Made by a program: the position numbers and the translations under genes. DNA of 64,000 bases from JAXLXE01 sp046328115 (GTDB lineage Bacteria; Chloroflexota; UBA6077; JACCZL01): the NCBI GenBank assembly GCA_046328115.1, contig JAXLXE010000002.1:868001-932000 (forward strand), read 5' to 3'. Positions 35,608 through 44,956 of this stretch are shown here, piece after piece; the stretch's first letter is position 1; each line of letters starts with the position of its first letter. The notes beneath the pieces are model-generated. The model had not been told where the DNA came from. It did not search any database and saw nothing but the letters and a program-made list of their open reading frames with translations.

Positions 35608-36422
35608 GCCGGCCCGTCAGAGCGGCGGCGATCCAGCATCACTCGGCCGCCGCGGAACCGAACGCGAATATATCCACGGCCGTCGACCAGTGTCGCACCG
35701 CGGTCGCCGACGGCGCCGACTTGCTGATACTGCCCGAGCTATTTGCGGTTCAATACGCGCCATTCAACCGACGGGACCCGCGACTGCTCGCGCTGGCCGA
35801 GCCGCTGGATGGTCCCACCGTCTCGGCGTTTCGCGAATTCGCCGCGCGCCACGGTGTCTGGATGGTGGTGCCCACCTTCGAGCGAGCCATGGCTGGGGTG
35901 GCGTTCGACAGCGCCGTCCTGCTGGACAGCAGCGGGCGGATCGCCGGCGTTTACCGAAAAACGCACGTTGCTCTGATCGCGCAGGAGAACAGTGGTCAGG
36001 AGAAGTTCTATTTCCGCGAGGGCAACGAATTCCCGGTGTGGGACACCCCGTTCGGCCGGCTTGGCGTCCTGATCTGCTACGACCGCAACTTTCCGGAGGC
36101 CTGGCGCGCCCTCGTGAACCAGGGCGCAGAGATCGTTGCCGTGCCGATCACCACGGACGGGCGATCCATGTTTCGGGAGGTCGCCCAGACCATGTGCTAC
36201 CTCAACGGCGTCTTCGGCGTGTTCGTGAATCGGGTGGGTGTGGAAGCGGACCGGGAGTTCTTTGGTGGCAGTCTGATCTGCGGGCCGCGCGGCGAGGTGC
36301 TGGCGGAGGCCGGCGACGCGCCCACGGTGATCTCCGCTCAAGTCGATGCATCAGACCTGGTGACCGTACGCGCCACGATGCCCTTCCTGCGGGACGCCAG
36401 GCCCGAGATCTACACGAAATAA
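35604..36422 (+). CDS. Carbon-nitrogen hydrolase (nitrilase superfamily), second copy
   Basis: 272 residues from ATG 35604, which overlaps the ureohydrolase stop (ATGA). Triad: Glu in LLILPELFAVQY, Lys in GVYRKTHVALI, Cys in LICYDRNFPEA. The protein resembles N-carbamoyl-amino-acid or N-carbamoylputrescine amidases. It is clearly diverged from the first copy at 32445, so the two probably act on different substrates or in sequence. Last gene of the plus-strand operon; a strong hairpin follows. Confidence 0.93.
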   Translation: MSRPVRAAAIQHHSAAAEPNANISTAVDQCRTAVADGADLLILPELFAVQYAPFNRRDPRLLALAEPLDGPTVSAFREFAARHGVWMVVPTFERAMAGVAFDSAVLLDSSGRIAGVYRKTHVALIAQENSGQEKFYFREGNEFPVWDTPFGRLGVLICYDRNFPEAWRALVNQGAEIVAVPITTDGRSMFREVAQTMCYLNGVFGVFVNRVGVEADREFFGGSLICGPRGEVLAEAGDAPTVISAQVDASDLVTVRATMPFLRDARPEIYTK

Positions 36423-36426
36423 GATG

Positions 36427-36454
36427 GGCCCCTCGCCGATTGGCGAGGGGCCCC
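36427..36454. terminator. Perfect 12-bp hairpin between convergent genes
   Basis: GGGCCCCTCGCC (36427-36438) pairs exactly with 36443-36454 around a 4-nt GATT loop, starting 4 bp after the nitrilase stop and 25 bp from the convergent gene's stop. It probably works as a bidirectional terminator, although no T tract is present on either side. Confidence 0.65.
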
Positions 36455-36478
36455 AGGCCTAACCCGTCTCCTGAGCGA

Positions 36479-37195
36479 CTACCGGCTCGCGGGCGCCGGT
36501 CCCGATGTGGGCGCGGGCGTGGGTCCCGTGGTGGGCTTGGGGGCCGCGCCTTCGCGCACCCTCAGCTCCACCTTGGCCCAGTCGCTACGCTGGTCGTTGT
36601 TGTCCCGCGCGCGAGCTCGGAGCGTGTACCGGCCGGGCTTGGTGGGCGCAATGGTCCAGGTCTTGGAGCATTCTTTCTTGTCATCGCACGAGAAGCGATA
36701 CCGCTCGTCAAGGACTGGATCGCCGGTGACCTTGTTGTCGTTATCGTCGTTGTCCTTGATGATGGTGCCCTCGAGCTCGACGCGCGCCAGGCCCTTGTCG
36801 TCGCGGCCGATCACGGTCACGTCGATGTTGGTGAAGGCGTCGATCCGGTCGTCGCTGACGATCAGCTCAACCGTGGGCCTGGCGTCGCCGCCATCGCTCG
36901 AGCTCGGTCCGGACGAGCTGGAAGCCCCGGGCAGCCAGGAAGGCCGATCGCCCAACGTGACCCCCTGACCATCGCCCGTGGGAACCACGTACTTCCCGGT
37001 GATCGGGAACGCCGAGATCTGCTCATCGGTGGCCTCGTAGAGGGGCACCTCTGACCGTTGGCCGTTGAGCACCAGCCAGATCCGGCCGGCCGTGTCCTTC
37101 ACAAACGCGCCACTTGGCACGCCCTGTGCGGAGACCGAGCCCAGCCCAAAGGCCACTGCCACCGCGAGTCCCAATAACGCAGATCTCACTCTCAT
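36479..37195 (-). CDS. Secreted Ig-like/PKD-like protein of unknown function
   Basis: 238 residues from ATG 37195, with GGGAG 7 nt upstream. A clear signal peptide (MRVRSALLGLAVAVAFGLG, cleavage after VSA) is followed by a module that reads as a short repeat domain (GAFVKDTAGRIWLVLNGQR). After a Ser/Gly linker comes an Ig-like beta domain (VELIVSDDRIDAFTNIDVTV to YTLRARARDNNDQRSDWAKV). The end is Pro/Thr-rich. No catalytic motif is seen. It may be a surface or matrix protein. A longer reading to 37342 exists but lacks a signal peptide at its start. The 224-bp gap upstream shows no gene. Confidence 0.7.
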   Translation of the reverse strand: MRVRSALLGLAVAVAFGLGSVSAQGVPSGAFVKDTAGRIWLVLNGQRSEVPLYEATDEQISAFPITGKYVVPTGDGQGVTLGDRPSWLPGASSSSGPSSSDGGDARPTVELIVSDDRIDAFTNIDVTVIGRDDKGLARVELEGTIIKDNDDNDNKVTGDPVLDERYRFSCDDKKECSKTWTIAPTKPGRYTLRARARDNNDQRSDWAKVELRVREGAAPKPTTGPTPAPTSGPAPASR

Positions 37196-37419
37196 ACGCA
37201 GGCTCCCTACGCCGTACGGTCGCGGCGCAAACTTGTGAATCGCGACCCGTGCGCCAGTGTAACGTGCGTTCGCGAGCGCGGTAGCACCATCGCGACAACG
37301 GCCGCGCGAACTGCTCGTTTTGCGCGCGGTTCGCAGAACCACACACCGCCAGGACTGTCACGGCTTCGTTATGACGCGTCACGGCACCGCCGGCGCCCCT
37401 AACCGTTAGTATCCTGACC

Positions 37420-39060
37420 ATGCACCGACTGATGACCGCGCTCCTGGTGGGCGCGCTGCTTTTCGAGGCGATCTGGCCGTCGGTCCCCGCGTGGGCCGCG
37501 CCGGCGGGCGCCCCCTCCGAGGCGCCGCCATTCCCGCCATTCATGCTTGGCGCGAGCTACCAGGGCCCCGCCGACCGGGCCTGGCGAATGTGGGACGACG
37601 CGTACTTTGATGCAAAGCTGATCGGCGCGGATTTCGCCCGCGCACGCGAGGCAAACCTGAACGTGCTTCGCATCTTCGTGCAGCAAGCGCTGGTGGATGA
37701 CATCCGCGCGGCGCAGTGGTCCAAGCTGGACCAGGTGCTGGATCTGGCAGATCAAAACAAGATCCGACTCATCGTGACCATGGCGGACTACACGGAATGG
37801 GATCTCGGCCGACTGGTCGCCATTGACAGCGCGGTGGCCTCGCGCTACAAGGGCAGAGCCACGATCGCCGCGATAGACCTGAAAAACGAGCCGCGCTTCT
37901 CAGACCTCGGCGTGTCGATATATCCATCAGGGCGCGAGCCCGCCGTGCAGAGGGCGGACGCCCTCAAGGCGTTCAAGACCGCCGTCTCACGCGAGGAGCT
38001 GGCGGAGTACCGCGAGTCCACCAAGGGCCAGAACGAAGTCCCGAAGCGACTCACCGACGACGAGGCGTTTGTCTACGTGAACATGCTGGGCGCCTACCTG
38101 CGCTTCCTGGACGAGGCCCGGGCCTGGGCCCGAGCGAACGACTCGACAGTCGTCGCCTACCTCCGCTCGCCGGATTCCAAGGACTGGGATGCCCTCAAGC
38201 AGATCCTGGATGAGAGCCTGGCAGCCTGGCTGGCACCACGGGTCGAGGCGGTGCGCGCCGCCGACCCAGGACGGACCATCACCGTAGGCCACGTGGACCC
38301 GGTTCTGGCCAGCCTACCCGCCAACGGCAAGTTGGACTACCGGACGTTCCACCGCTATCCAGGCGCGTCGGTGGGCGCAATCAACGCCACGATGCAGCTT
38401 TTCGTCCACATCCGCGATACGTCGCCGGGCCAGCCGCTGGTCCTCGGCGAGTTTGGCTTCTCAAACGCCGCGGTGGAGGAGCAGACCGCAGCCGACCTGG
38501 AGGGCGAGATAGTCAAGGCGGTGCGCGAGAACGGCGGCGCAGGCGCGATCAAATGGATGCTGAACGACTTTCCGGCCGGCACCAACCCCACGGAGAACGC
38601 CTTTGGCATGTTCCGTGCCGATGGAACCGGCAAGCCGGTGGTAGGCGCGTTTCAAGCCATGGGCACCCTGGACCTCGTAGATGTGGCCGGAGCACCGGCG
38701 CAGCCGGTAGTAGTCGCCGCCGCATCCGCGCCACCCCCCGAGCCCGTCGCGCCGCCAGTGGCGAGCGCAACGAACCTGCCGCCACCGCCTTCCCGCTGCG
38801 CGAACAACGCGGCAGCCGCTCGGCGTGGGATCGGAGTCATCAGCTACCTCCGAATCGCCGGGACCGGCGGCGAGGGCGTGTTCATGCGCCGCACCCGCCG
38901 CTTCAGCGACACGTTCATCGGCTGGCCGGAGGGCACGTTGATGGAGGTTATCGGGCCCGACACGGTGGACGACGGCTGGCGCTGGAAAGAAGTCCGCGAC
39001 CCCTGCGGCTTCGAAGGCTTCGTCCCAACGCGCTACACCGCCCCGTCCTCTGGGCCGTAA
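37420..39060 (+). CDS. Secreted glycoside hydrolase-like protein with C-terminal SH3-like domain
   Basis: 546 residues. The signal peptide is MHRLMTALLVGALLFEAIW to PAWA. A TIM-barrel glycosidase domain follows (about 40-430), with the probable acid/base Glu in AAIDLKNEPRF and nucleophile Glu in LVLGEFGFSN, the clan GH-A arrangement (GH5-like). A Pro/Ala-rich linker leads to a C-terminal domain of about 80 residues (GIGVISYLRIAGTGGEGVFM) that resembles SH3-like repeats used for wall binding. The protein is predicted to be extracellular and to cut a beta-linked polysaccharide. TAGTAT lies 7 nt before the ATG, so the mRNA may be leaderless. Confidence 0.8.
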   Translation: MHRLMTALLVGALLFEAIWPSVPAWAAPAGAPSEAPPFPPFMLGASYQGPADRAWRMWDDAYFDAKLIGADFARAREANLNVLRIFVQQALVDDIRAAQWSKLDQVLDLADQNKIRLIVTMADYTEWDLGRLVAIDSAVASRYKGRATIAAIDLKNEPRFSDLGVSIYPSGREPAVQRADALKAFKTAVSREELAEYRESTKGQNEVPKRLTDDEAFVYVNMLGAYLRFLDEARAWARANDSTVVAYLRSPDSKDWDALKQILDESLAAWLAPRVEAVRAADPGRTITVGHVDPVLASLPANGKLDYRTFHRYPGASVGAINATMQLFVHIRDTSPGQPLVLGEFGFSNAAVEEQTAADLEGEIVKAVRENGGAGAIKWMLNDFPAGTNPTENAFGMFRADGTGKPVVGAFQAMGTLDLVDVAGAPAQPVVVAAASAPPPEPVAPPVASATNLPPPPSRCANNAAAARRGIGVISYLRIAGTGGEGVFMRRTRRFSDTFIGWPEGTLMEVIGPDTVDDGWRWKEVRDPCGFEGFVPTRYTAPSSGP

Positions 39061-39084
39061 CCTCCACCCGGCTATCATCGGCTC

Positions 39085-40002
39085 GTGAAGCTGGGTGTCT
39101 CCCTGCCCCAGGCCGGTGCCTGGGCCACGCCTGAGAACAACCTCCTGGTCGCCCGCGAGGCGGAGGCGGCGGGGTTCGACTCGCTGTGGACGCTGCACCG
39201 CCTGCTGCGGGCGGAGCAGCCCCAAAACGACTACCCGCCCATGGCCGGCCAGCCACTGCCGGACTTCTTCCGCGACGTCATGGACCCTATAGCGTCGCTG
39301 GCGTTCGTGGCCGCGGTGACGGAGCGCGTGCGCCTGGGGATCAGCGTGCTGGTGATGCCGTTCTATACACCCAGCCTGCTCGCCAAACAGCTTTCCACGC
39401 TGGACGTGCTGTCCACTGGGCGGCTGGACGTGGGGCTAGGGCTAGGCTGGTCCAAGGATGAGTACGAAGCCTCCGGCGTGCCCTTCGAGCGGCGTGGCGC
39501 CCGCGGCGACGAGTTCATCCGCTGCCTCAAGACCATCTGGACGGAGTCACCAGCCGCCTTCCACGGCGAGTTCTATAGCGTGCCGCTCTCCGTCTCAGAC
39601 CCGCGCCCGATCCAGCGGCCGCACCCGCCCATCCTGATCGGCGGCTACGGCGCCGCCGCGGTTCGGCGGACCATCCAGTTTGGCGACGGCTTCACGGGCG
39701 GCAATGTGCCCATGGACGAGGTGACGCCGCTGATCCAGCGGCTCTGGCGCGAGGCGGAGGCCGCTGGACGCGACCCACGTAAGCTCCGGGTCGTCTGCCG
39801 CGGCGCGTACCGGGTATTCGAATCGCCCCAGGGGCCCGACCGACGGCCGCTGTTCGGCACGGTCGCCGAGATTCAGGATGACGTCAAACGGTACCAGGCA
39901 GCCGGCCTGACCGAGCTGTTCCTGGAGGGCAACACGGCGCCAGAGGACGGTAGGCGGCTCGACACGCTGCGCCGGCTGATGGAAGCGTTGGCGCCCCGCT
40001 AA
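39085..40002 (+). CDS. Luciferase-like (LLM class) flavin/F420-dependent oxidoreductase
   Basis: 305 residues of the bacterial luciferase-like TIM barrel. KLGVSLPQAGAWATPENNL, REAEAAGFDSLWTLHR, VRLGISVLVMPFYTPSLLAKQ and TGRLDVGLGLGWSKDEYEA are typical. These enzymes use FMN or F420 for redox or monooxygenation of small organics. Cofactor cannot be fixed from sequence; the group with GLGWSKDE is usually annotated as F420-dependent. Start GTG 39085, 24 bp after the glycosidase stop. It converges with, and overlaps by 4 bp, another LLM gene. Confidence 0.92.
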   Translation: MKLGVSLPQAGAWATPENNLLVAREAEAAGFDSLWTLHRLLRAEQPQNDYPPMAGQPLPDFFRDVMDPIASLAFVAAVTERVRLGISVLVMPFYTPSLLAKQLSTLDVLSTGRLDVGLGLGWSKDEYEASGVPFERRGARGDEFIRCLKTIWTESPAAFHGEFYSVPLSVSDPRPIQRPHPPILIGGYGAAAVRRTIQFGDGFTGGNVPMDEVTPLIQRLWREAEAAGRDPRKLRVVCRGAYRVFESPQGPDRRPLFGTVAEIQDDVKRYQAAGLTELFLEGNTAPEDGRRLDTLRRLMEALAPR

Positions 40003-40916
40003 CTCCCCATCCGCTCGATCACGCGGCCAAAGCCCTCCACGCCCTTCGCGCTCCAGGGAGACAGGAAGAAGGTCATCTGCTGGACTCCTGCCGCCTCAAA
40101 GCCCTTGAGCCGCTCCACGATCTCGTCGTCAGACCCACCGATGTAGGACTCCGGTAGCCCGCCCGGGTCGTGCTCCGACCCCGGCAACATGAGATTGGCG
40201 CCGGCCGTCAGGTACATCGAGCTGAAGTCGCGACCCACGTCCTGGCACGCATCGCGGAGCTGAGCGAATGGCGCGGACACCTCGGACGCGTCCACGTGGG
40301 TCAGGGTGTTGTACCCATCCGAGTACTTTGCCACCAGGCGGAGCATCCTGGGACCGCGCGCGCCGATCCAGATGGGGATGTTGCCGCCGCGGGGGCCACG
40401 CGGGCGTAGCTCGCAGTCTCGCATCTGGTAGTAGCGGCCCTCGAAATCCACGTGGCCCGTCCGCAGCAACGGCACCATCACCTGCAGCGCCTCGTCGAAC
40501 CGGCTGTAGATATGGTCAAACGGATAGCCGAACGCTGTGTGCTCGGGCTCCGCGCGGCCGGAGCCCAGCCCCAGGATCAGGCGGCCGCCACTGACCTCAT
40601 CCAGCGTGTCAGCCATCTTCGCCAGCAGTGCCGGGTTGCGGAAGCCCATCGCCATGACAAACGGACCGATGGTGACGCGCTTCGTCGCCTCGGCCAGGGC
40701 GCTCAAGACGGTCCAGACCTCCCAGAGCCCTCGTGTCTCGCCTTCCGGCACCTTACCCGGCCAGTCGCGAAACAGCAGGTGATCCGGCGCAAACAGGCCG
40801 TCAAACCCCACGTCCTCGGCGACCCGCGCGATGTCGCGCAGCTCAGTCCATGGCACGATCCGGCCGGCACCGGGGCACAGATACTCGCCGCTACGCATCA
40901 TGAGGCCAAACTGCAT
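39999..40916 (-). CDS. Luciferase-like (LLM class) flavin/F420-dependent oxidoreductase
   Basis: 305 residues, also a luciferase-like barrel but distantly related to its convergent neighbour. ARVAEDVGFDGLFAPDHLLF, VTIGPFVMAMGFRNPALLAK, SGGRLILGLGSGRAEPEHTAFGY (central motif) and PIWIGARGPRMLRLVAKYSDGYN are family hallmarks; the last is common in F420-dependent members. The C-terminus overlaps the neighbouring gene tail to tail by 4 bp. Substrate unknown. Confidence 0.92.
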   Translation of the reverse strand: MQFGLMMRSGEYLCPGAGRIVPWTELRDIARVAEDVGFDGLFAPDHLLFRDWPGKVPEGETRGLWEVWTVLSALAEATKRVTIGPFVMAMGFRNPALLAKMADTLDEVSGGRLILGLGSGRAEPEHTAFGYPFDHIYSRFDEALQVMVPLLRTGHVDFEGRYYQMRDCELRPRGPRGGNIPIWIGARGPRMLRLVAKYSDGYNTLTHVDASEVSAPFAQLRDACQDVGRDFSSMYLTAGANLMLPGSEHDPGGLPESYIGGSDDEIVERLKGFEAAGVQQMTFFLSPWSAKGVEGFGRVIERMGS

Positions 40917-41048
40917 CTGAACGCTCCGTGACGGGGAGAATGGTCCGCGGGCGCGGCAATCCTACCGGCAGCGAACCGCGAACGGCGAGCGCCGCGACGA
41001 CCATCGTGCGGCGCGGCGGCATGAATCCGACAGGTCGGTACCGTTCGT

Positions 41049-41112
41049 ATTCTCCATGGACATCGCGGATTCACAAATGTGGGTTGAAACAACGACTCCA
41101 CGTATGGAGAAT
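41049..41112. repeat. Spaced inverted repeat upstream of the beta-helix protein
   Basis: ATTCTCCAT (41049-41057) is repeated in inverted form as ATGGAGAAT (41104-41112) with a 46-bp spacer. It lies 25 bp before the start of the secreted beta-helix gene, in a 220-bp gap where no gene was found. It could be a regulator site or form an mRNA stem; chance is not excluded. Confidence 0.4.
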
Positions 41113-41136
41113 GCGGCGTTAGGAGTGATCTGAACG

Positions 41137-43203
41137 GTGGTGGGAATGACGTTGAACCGCTGGCTGGCTGCCTTGTCGCTTGCAGTAGCCGTGCTGGGGC
41201 CGGCCGTGGATGTCCGCGCCCAGGCGTTTGGCGCCACGTTCGTGGTGAACAGCACCGCGGACGAGCGTGACGCGATCACCGGGAATGGCGAGTGCCGGAC
41301 GGCGAGCAATGTGTGCACGCTGCGCGCCGCGGTCCAGGAGGCCAGCGCCCTCCCGCCCATTGGTCGACCGTACGTCATCCGCCTCCCCGCGGGCACGTAC
41401 GTGTTGACCCTTACTGGTGCGAACGACGATGCCGGGATCAGTGGCGACCTCGACTTCAACGGCTCGATCAGGATCCTTGGCGACGACGCGTCAAACACGT
41501 TTATCGATGGCAACGGGGCAGACCGGGTGATTGACGTGCAGCCCGGCAAGACGGTCTTTCTCCAGGACCTCACGATCCAGAACGGCGGGTTCCCCCAGAA
41601 CGCCCAGGGCACCCAGGGCGGGGGGATCCGGAATCAGGGGTCGGTCACGCTGGACCGAGTCACCATCAGCAGCAACGGCCGAGCGGCCGGCACCCGCGTC
41701 CCGTCCACCGGCGGTATGTCAAGTTCGCCCCCTCAGACCAACCTGAGCACGCCCAACAGCGCCACGCTGCGCGACGTCATCTTCTTCAACAATCAGGGGA
41801 CGTCAGAGGGCGGGCTCTTCCTGTTCGGCAGCGGCCCGTACATCCTCGATCGTGTGACAATCATCGGCAACGCCGCCCCGGATCCAGGGGGAACTGGCGG
41901 CCTCTTCGTCACCGGAACCAACGACCTGACGATCACGAACACCACCGTCACGGCGAACACTGGCGAGGGTGTCGGCGGGCTCAGGCTCAATGGATCGACC
42001 AGGATCAACAATTCGACCGTGGTGTTCAACACGGCGACATCGAGCGTCGCCGGTATCGGTGCTTCCACGCTGACGCAGCTCAGCATCGGAAATTCCATCG
42101 TGGCAAACAACTTGCTCTTGTCCACGGGGGACACCCAGTCCAATTGCGCGGCCTCTACCCTGAGCAGCCTGGGTTTCAACATCGACGGCGGCGCCACCTG
42201 CCCGTTCAACGCATTCGGCGATCGATCGAACCTGGATCCCAAGGTGGACGGCGCCGCGTTCAACGGCGGCTTCGTGCCCACCAACAAACTCCAGGCAGGA
42301 AGCCCGGCCCTCGATCGTGGCGCGTTCCGCAGTCTCGGAACAACCTGCGCGGCCGTCGACGCGCGTGGCGCCCAGCGACCGCAGGACGGCAACGGCGACG
42401 GCGTCACCCGCTGCGACATCGGCGCGTTCGAAGAGGGCGTGCTGGCTGGCATCGGCACGGTCAGCGGCCCGGGCGGCGCAACCGTGGGCCAGCCGTTCGC
42501 CGTTGCCTATCAATGGTCCGTCCCCGCGCCGGCCAACTGGCACAGTCTCCGTTCCTTGGATCTCAAGCTAGTCAACAACGGCAGGACGATGGCCTGGATC
42601 CGCTGGGATGAGGCGACCAACACGTTCCTCCTGCTGGACGCCAACGGCTCAGTCGTGGGCGGTGGCCTCCCGGGCGCCGCGACCGTGCTGGAATCCTCCA
42701 CCGCACGGCTCTACCTGGCGCAGACCTCCGCTGTTGGCAGTGGTCCCACTGGACCCAGTGTGACGCTCACTCTCGCGCTGGCGTTGAAGGTCGCCCTGGA
42801 ACAGGGCGAGATCAGATACGACGTGCTGGCGGTGGACGACGCGGGCCGGGTTCAGGGTTTCCTGCCGGCGTTGGTATTCGGGCAGCAGCCAGAAGAGAAC
42901 CAGAACCCGCGTGACGAGAAGGAGAAGACTCGGAAGCTCACCCAGGAGCAGAAGCAGCAGAAGGAGCGCACCAACACCGCGAGCCTGGACGACTATCGCA
43001 TCGAGGGCAACGTGATCGAGACGCGGATGAGCGAAGATCCGCCGGTGATGCTTCTTGGCACGCGCGACGGGCTGGTGCACGTGCGGCTCTTGAAGGACGC
43101 GAAGCAAGGGGTGGGGTGGATCAAGCCGGGCCAATACGTCAGCGCTGAGGGCGAGAAGGTGGACGAGCAGCACTTCGACGCCACTTCAGTTGACGATGAT
43201 TGA
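41137..43203 (+). CDS. Secreted right-handed beta-helix protein with CSLREA-type start and C-terminal DUF5666-like domain
   Basis: 688 residues (685 if ATG 41146 is used). After a signal peptide ending near DVRA, the CSLREA-like segment (ECRTASNVCTLRAAVQEAS) introduces a parallel beta-helix of Asn/Thr-rich rungs, for example DRVTIIGNAAPDPG and TNTTVTANTGEGVG. A choice-of-anchor-Q-like end (LGFNIDGGATCP to AGSPALDRG) closes it. A region of about 130 residues with a carbohydrate-binding look follows, then a Lys/Glu/Gln-rich stretch and a small beta domain (RIEGNVIETRMSEDPPVMLL). Such proteins are surface adhesins or polysaccharide lyase-like, but no catalytic site is apparent. Confidence 0.85.
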   Translation: MVGMTLNRWLAALSLAVAVLGPAVDVRAQAFGATFVVNSTADERDAITGNGECRTASNVCTLRAAVQEASALPPIGRPYVIRLPAGTYVLTLTGANDDAGISGDLDFNGSIRILGDDASNTFIDGNGADRVIDVQPGKTVFLQDLTIQNGGFPQNAQGTQGGGIRNQGSVTLDRVTISSNGRAAGTRVPSTGGMSSSPPQTNLSTPNSATLRDVIFFNNQGTSEGGLFLFGSGPYILDRVTIIGNAAPDPGGTGGLFVTGTNDLTITNTTVTANTGEGVGGLRLNGSTRINNSTVVFNTATSSVAGIGASTLTQLSIGNSIVANNLLLSTGDTQSNCAASTLSSLGFNIDGGATCPFNAFGDRSNLDPKVDGAAFNGGFVPTNKLQAGSPALDRGAFRSLGTTCAAVDARGAQRPQDGNGDGVTRCDIGAFEEGVLAGIGTVSGPGGATVGQPFAVAYQWSVPAPANWHSLRSLDLKLVNNGRTMAWIRWDEATNTFLLLDANGSVVGGGLPGAATVLESSTARLYLAQTSAVGSGPTGPSVTLTLALALKVALEQGEIRYDVLAVDDAGRVQGFLPALVFGQQPEENQNPRDEKEKTRKLTQEQKQQKERTNTASLDDYRIEGNVIETRMSEDPPVMLLGTRDGLVHVRLLKDAKQGVGWIKPGQYVSAEGEKVDEQHFDATSVDDD

Positions 43204-43288
43204 GGCGGATGACGACTGAGCCTGACGGCTGCGCAGGTGCTGGGGCACAATGGGGAGGGCGGCCCGATCAGGGGCGTGGAGGGCGGTT

Positions 43289-44926
43289 GTGGCTGAGCGG
43301 AGTGGCGCGGCGCACTGGGACGAGCCGGATGCACTGATCATCGGGGCCGGCGCTTCCGGCGCCGCCGTAGCGTGGTTCTTGGCCAGAGAGGGTTGGCGCG
43401 TTGTATGTCTCGAGCAGGGAGGCTGGGTCGATCTGAAATCCACGCCTCCCTGGCAACAGGACTGGGAGCTGCGACGGCTGGGCGACTTCTCCGCTAATCC
43501 GAATGTGCGGCGCCTACGGGAGGACTACCCGGTCAACGACACGGAGTCCGCCTTCTCCCCACTGATGTTCAACGCCGTGGGTGGCAGCACCATCCACTGG
43601 AGCGCCCACTTCCCCCGCTACCACCCGTCCGACTTCAAAGTGCGCTCGCTGGACGGCGTTGGCGACGACTGGCCCCTCAGCTACGAGGAGCTAGAGCCGT
43701 TCTTCGACCTGAACGATCAGATGATCGGCGTCGCCGGGCTGAGCGGCGACCCGTCCGTCCCCATCCGCTCGCCGCGCCAGACGCGGCCAATCCCGCTCGG
43801 CCCGATGGGCGAGCGTATCGCCGCCGGCTTTGACAAGCTGGGCTGGCACTGGTGGCCGTCTGACTCGGCGATCATCACGGAGCCATACGGCGGCGAGCAT
43901 CGGCAGCCATGCAATAACTGCGGCCCGTGTGATCTGTGCTGCCCCACCGGCGCCATGTCCAGCGCTAACGTGACGTACTGGCCGCTGGCAATGACCTTGG
44001 GCGTGGACCTGCGCACCCGCTGCCGCGTGCGGGAGATCACCGTTGACCCCCAGGGACGAGCAACGGGCGCCCTGTATTACGACGAGTCAGGGGCTCTGCA
44101 GCACCAGCGGGCGCCCGTGGTGATCCTGGGCGCCAACGGCGTCGGGACGCCACGGCTGCTGCTCAACTCCAGGTCCGCGGCGTTTCCAAACGGGCTGGCC
44201 AACCGCAACGGCCTGGTGGGGAAGAACCTCATGTTTCACCCGTTCGCCTCAGCGACCGGCTACTTCGAAGAGGACTTCCAATCCTACCGCGGTCCCATCG
44301 GCTGCTCGCTGCTCAGCCAGGAGTTCTACGAGACAGACGCGGGCCGGGACTTCGTGCGGGGCTTCACCATCCAGATCGGCCGACAGTCTGGGCCTCTCAA
44401 CACCGCGCTTGGGGGGTTTACCCAACACCGGATCCCCTGGGGCCAGGGCCACCACGAAGAGTTCGACGCTCGCTTCGGCCGCGGGGCTAACGTGAGCATC
44501 ATCGGCGAGGACCTGCCGGAAGAAGTGAATAACGTCACGCTGGATCCTGACCTCACGGATAGCGACGGCATCCCCGCGCCCCGCGTGCGCTACCGCCTCA
44601 GCGACAACAGCCTGCGAATGATGGAGTTTGCCACCGCGCGGGCCAGGGAGGTGCTTGAGGCGGCCGGCGCCGCACGCATCCTGATGCGCAATCCGCTCCG
44701 AAACTCGGGCTGGCATCTGCTGGGAACCTGCCGCATGGGGGATACGCCATTCTCCGGCGTGGTGGATCGCTGGGGCCGGGCGCACGACGTACCCAACCTG
44801 TTCATTGTGGACGGCAGCGTCTTCGTGACGAGCGCGGCGGTCAACCCCACGACCACGCTGCAGGCCCTGGCTCTGAGGACAGCCGACCATCTCGTCCGCT
44901 CAGGGCGTGGCGGCACCGCGACATAG
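43289..44926 (+). CDS. GMC family FAD-dependent oxidoreductase with Cys-rich motif
   Basis: 545 residues from GTG 43289, preceded by GGAGGG. ALIIGAGASGAAVAWFLA is the FAD-binding Rossmann motif, NAVGGSTIHWSAHFPR the GMC signature region and NPTTTLQALALRTADHLV the C-terminal FAD contact. The motif CNNCGPCDLCCPTGA near residue 215 resembles the Cys ligands of the [3Fe-4S] cluster in bacterial FAD-glucose dehydrogenase. Catalytic His is probably in SGWHLLGTCRMG. No Tat signal is present, unlike many sugar dehydrogenases. The probable small partner (gluconate dehydrogenase subunit 3-like) lies 5.4 kb away. Substrate likely an alcohol or sugar acid. Confidence 0.93.
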   Translation: MAERSGAAHWDEPDALIIGAGASGAAVAWFLAREGWRVVCLEQGGWVDLKSTPPWQQDWELRRLGDFSANPNVRRLREDYPVNDTESAFSPLMFNAVGGSTIHWSAHFPRYHPSDFKVRSLDGVGDDWPLSYEELEPFFDLNDQMIGVAGLSGDPSVPIRSPRQTRPIPLGPMGERIAAGFDKLGWHWWPSDSAIITEPYGGEHRQPCNNCGPCDLCCPTGAMSSANVTYWPLAMTLGVDLRTRCRVREITVDPQGRATGALYYDESGALQHQRAPVVILGANGVGTPRLLLNSRSAAFPNGLANRNGLVGKNLMFHPFASATGYFEEDFQSYRGPIGCSLLSQEFYETDAGRDFVRGFTIQIGRQSGPLNTALGGFTQHRIPWGQGHHEEFDARFGRGANVSIIGEDLPEEVNNVTLDPDLTDSDGIPAPRVRYRLSDNSLRMMEFATARAREVLEAAGAARILMRNPLRNSGWHLLGTCRMGDTPFSGVVDRWGRAHDVPNLFIVDGSVFVTSAAVNPTTTLQALALRTADHLVRSGRGGTAT

Positions 44927-44956
44927 TCGGCACCCGCACGTGAGCCGAGATCGCGG

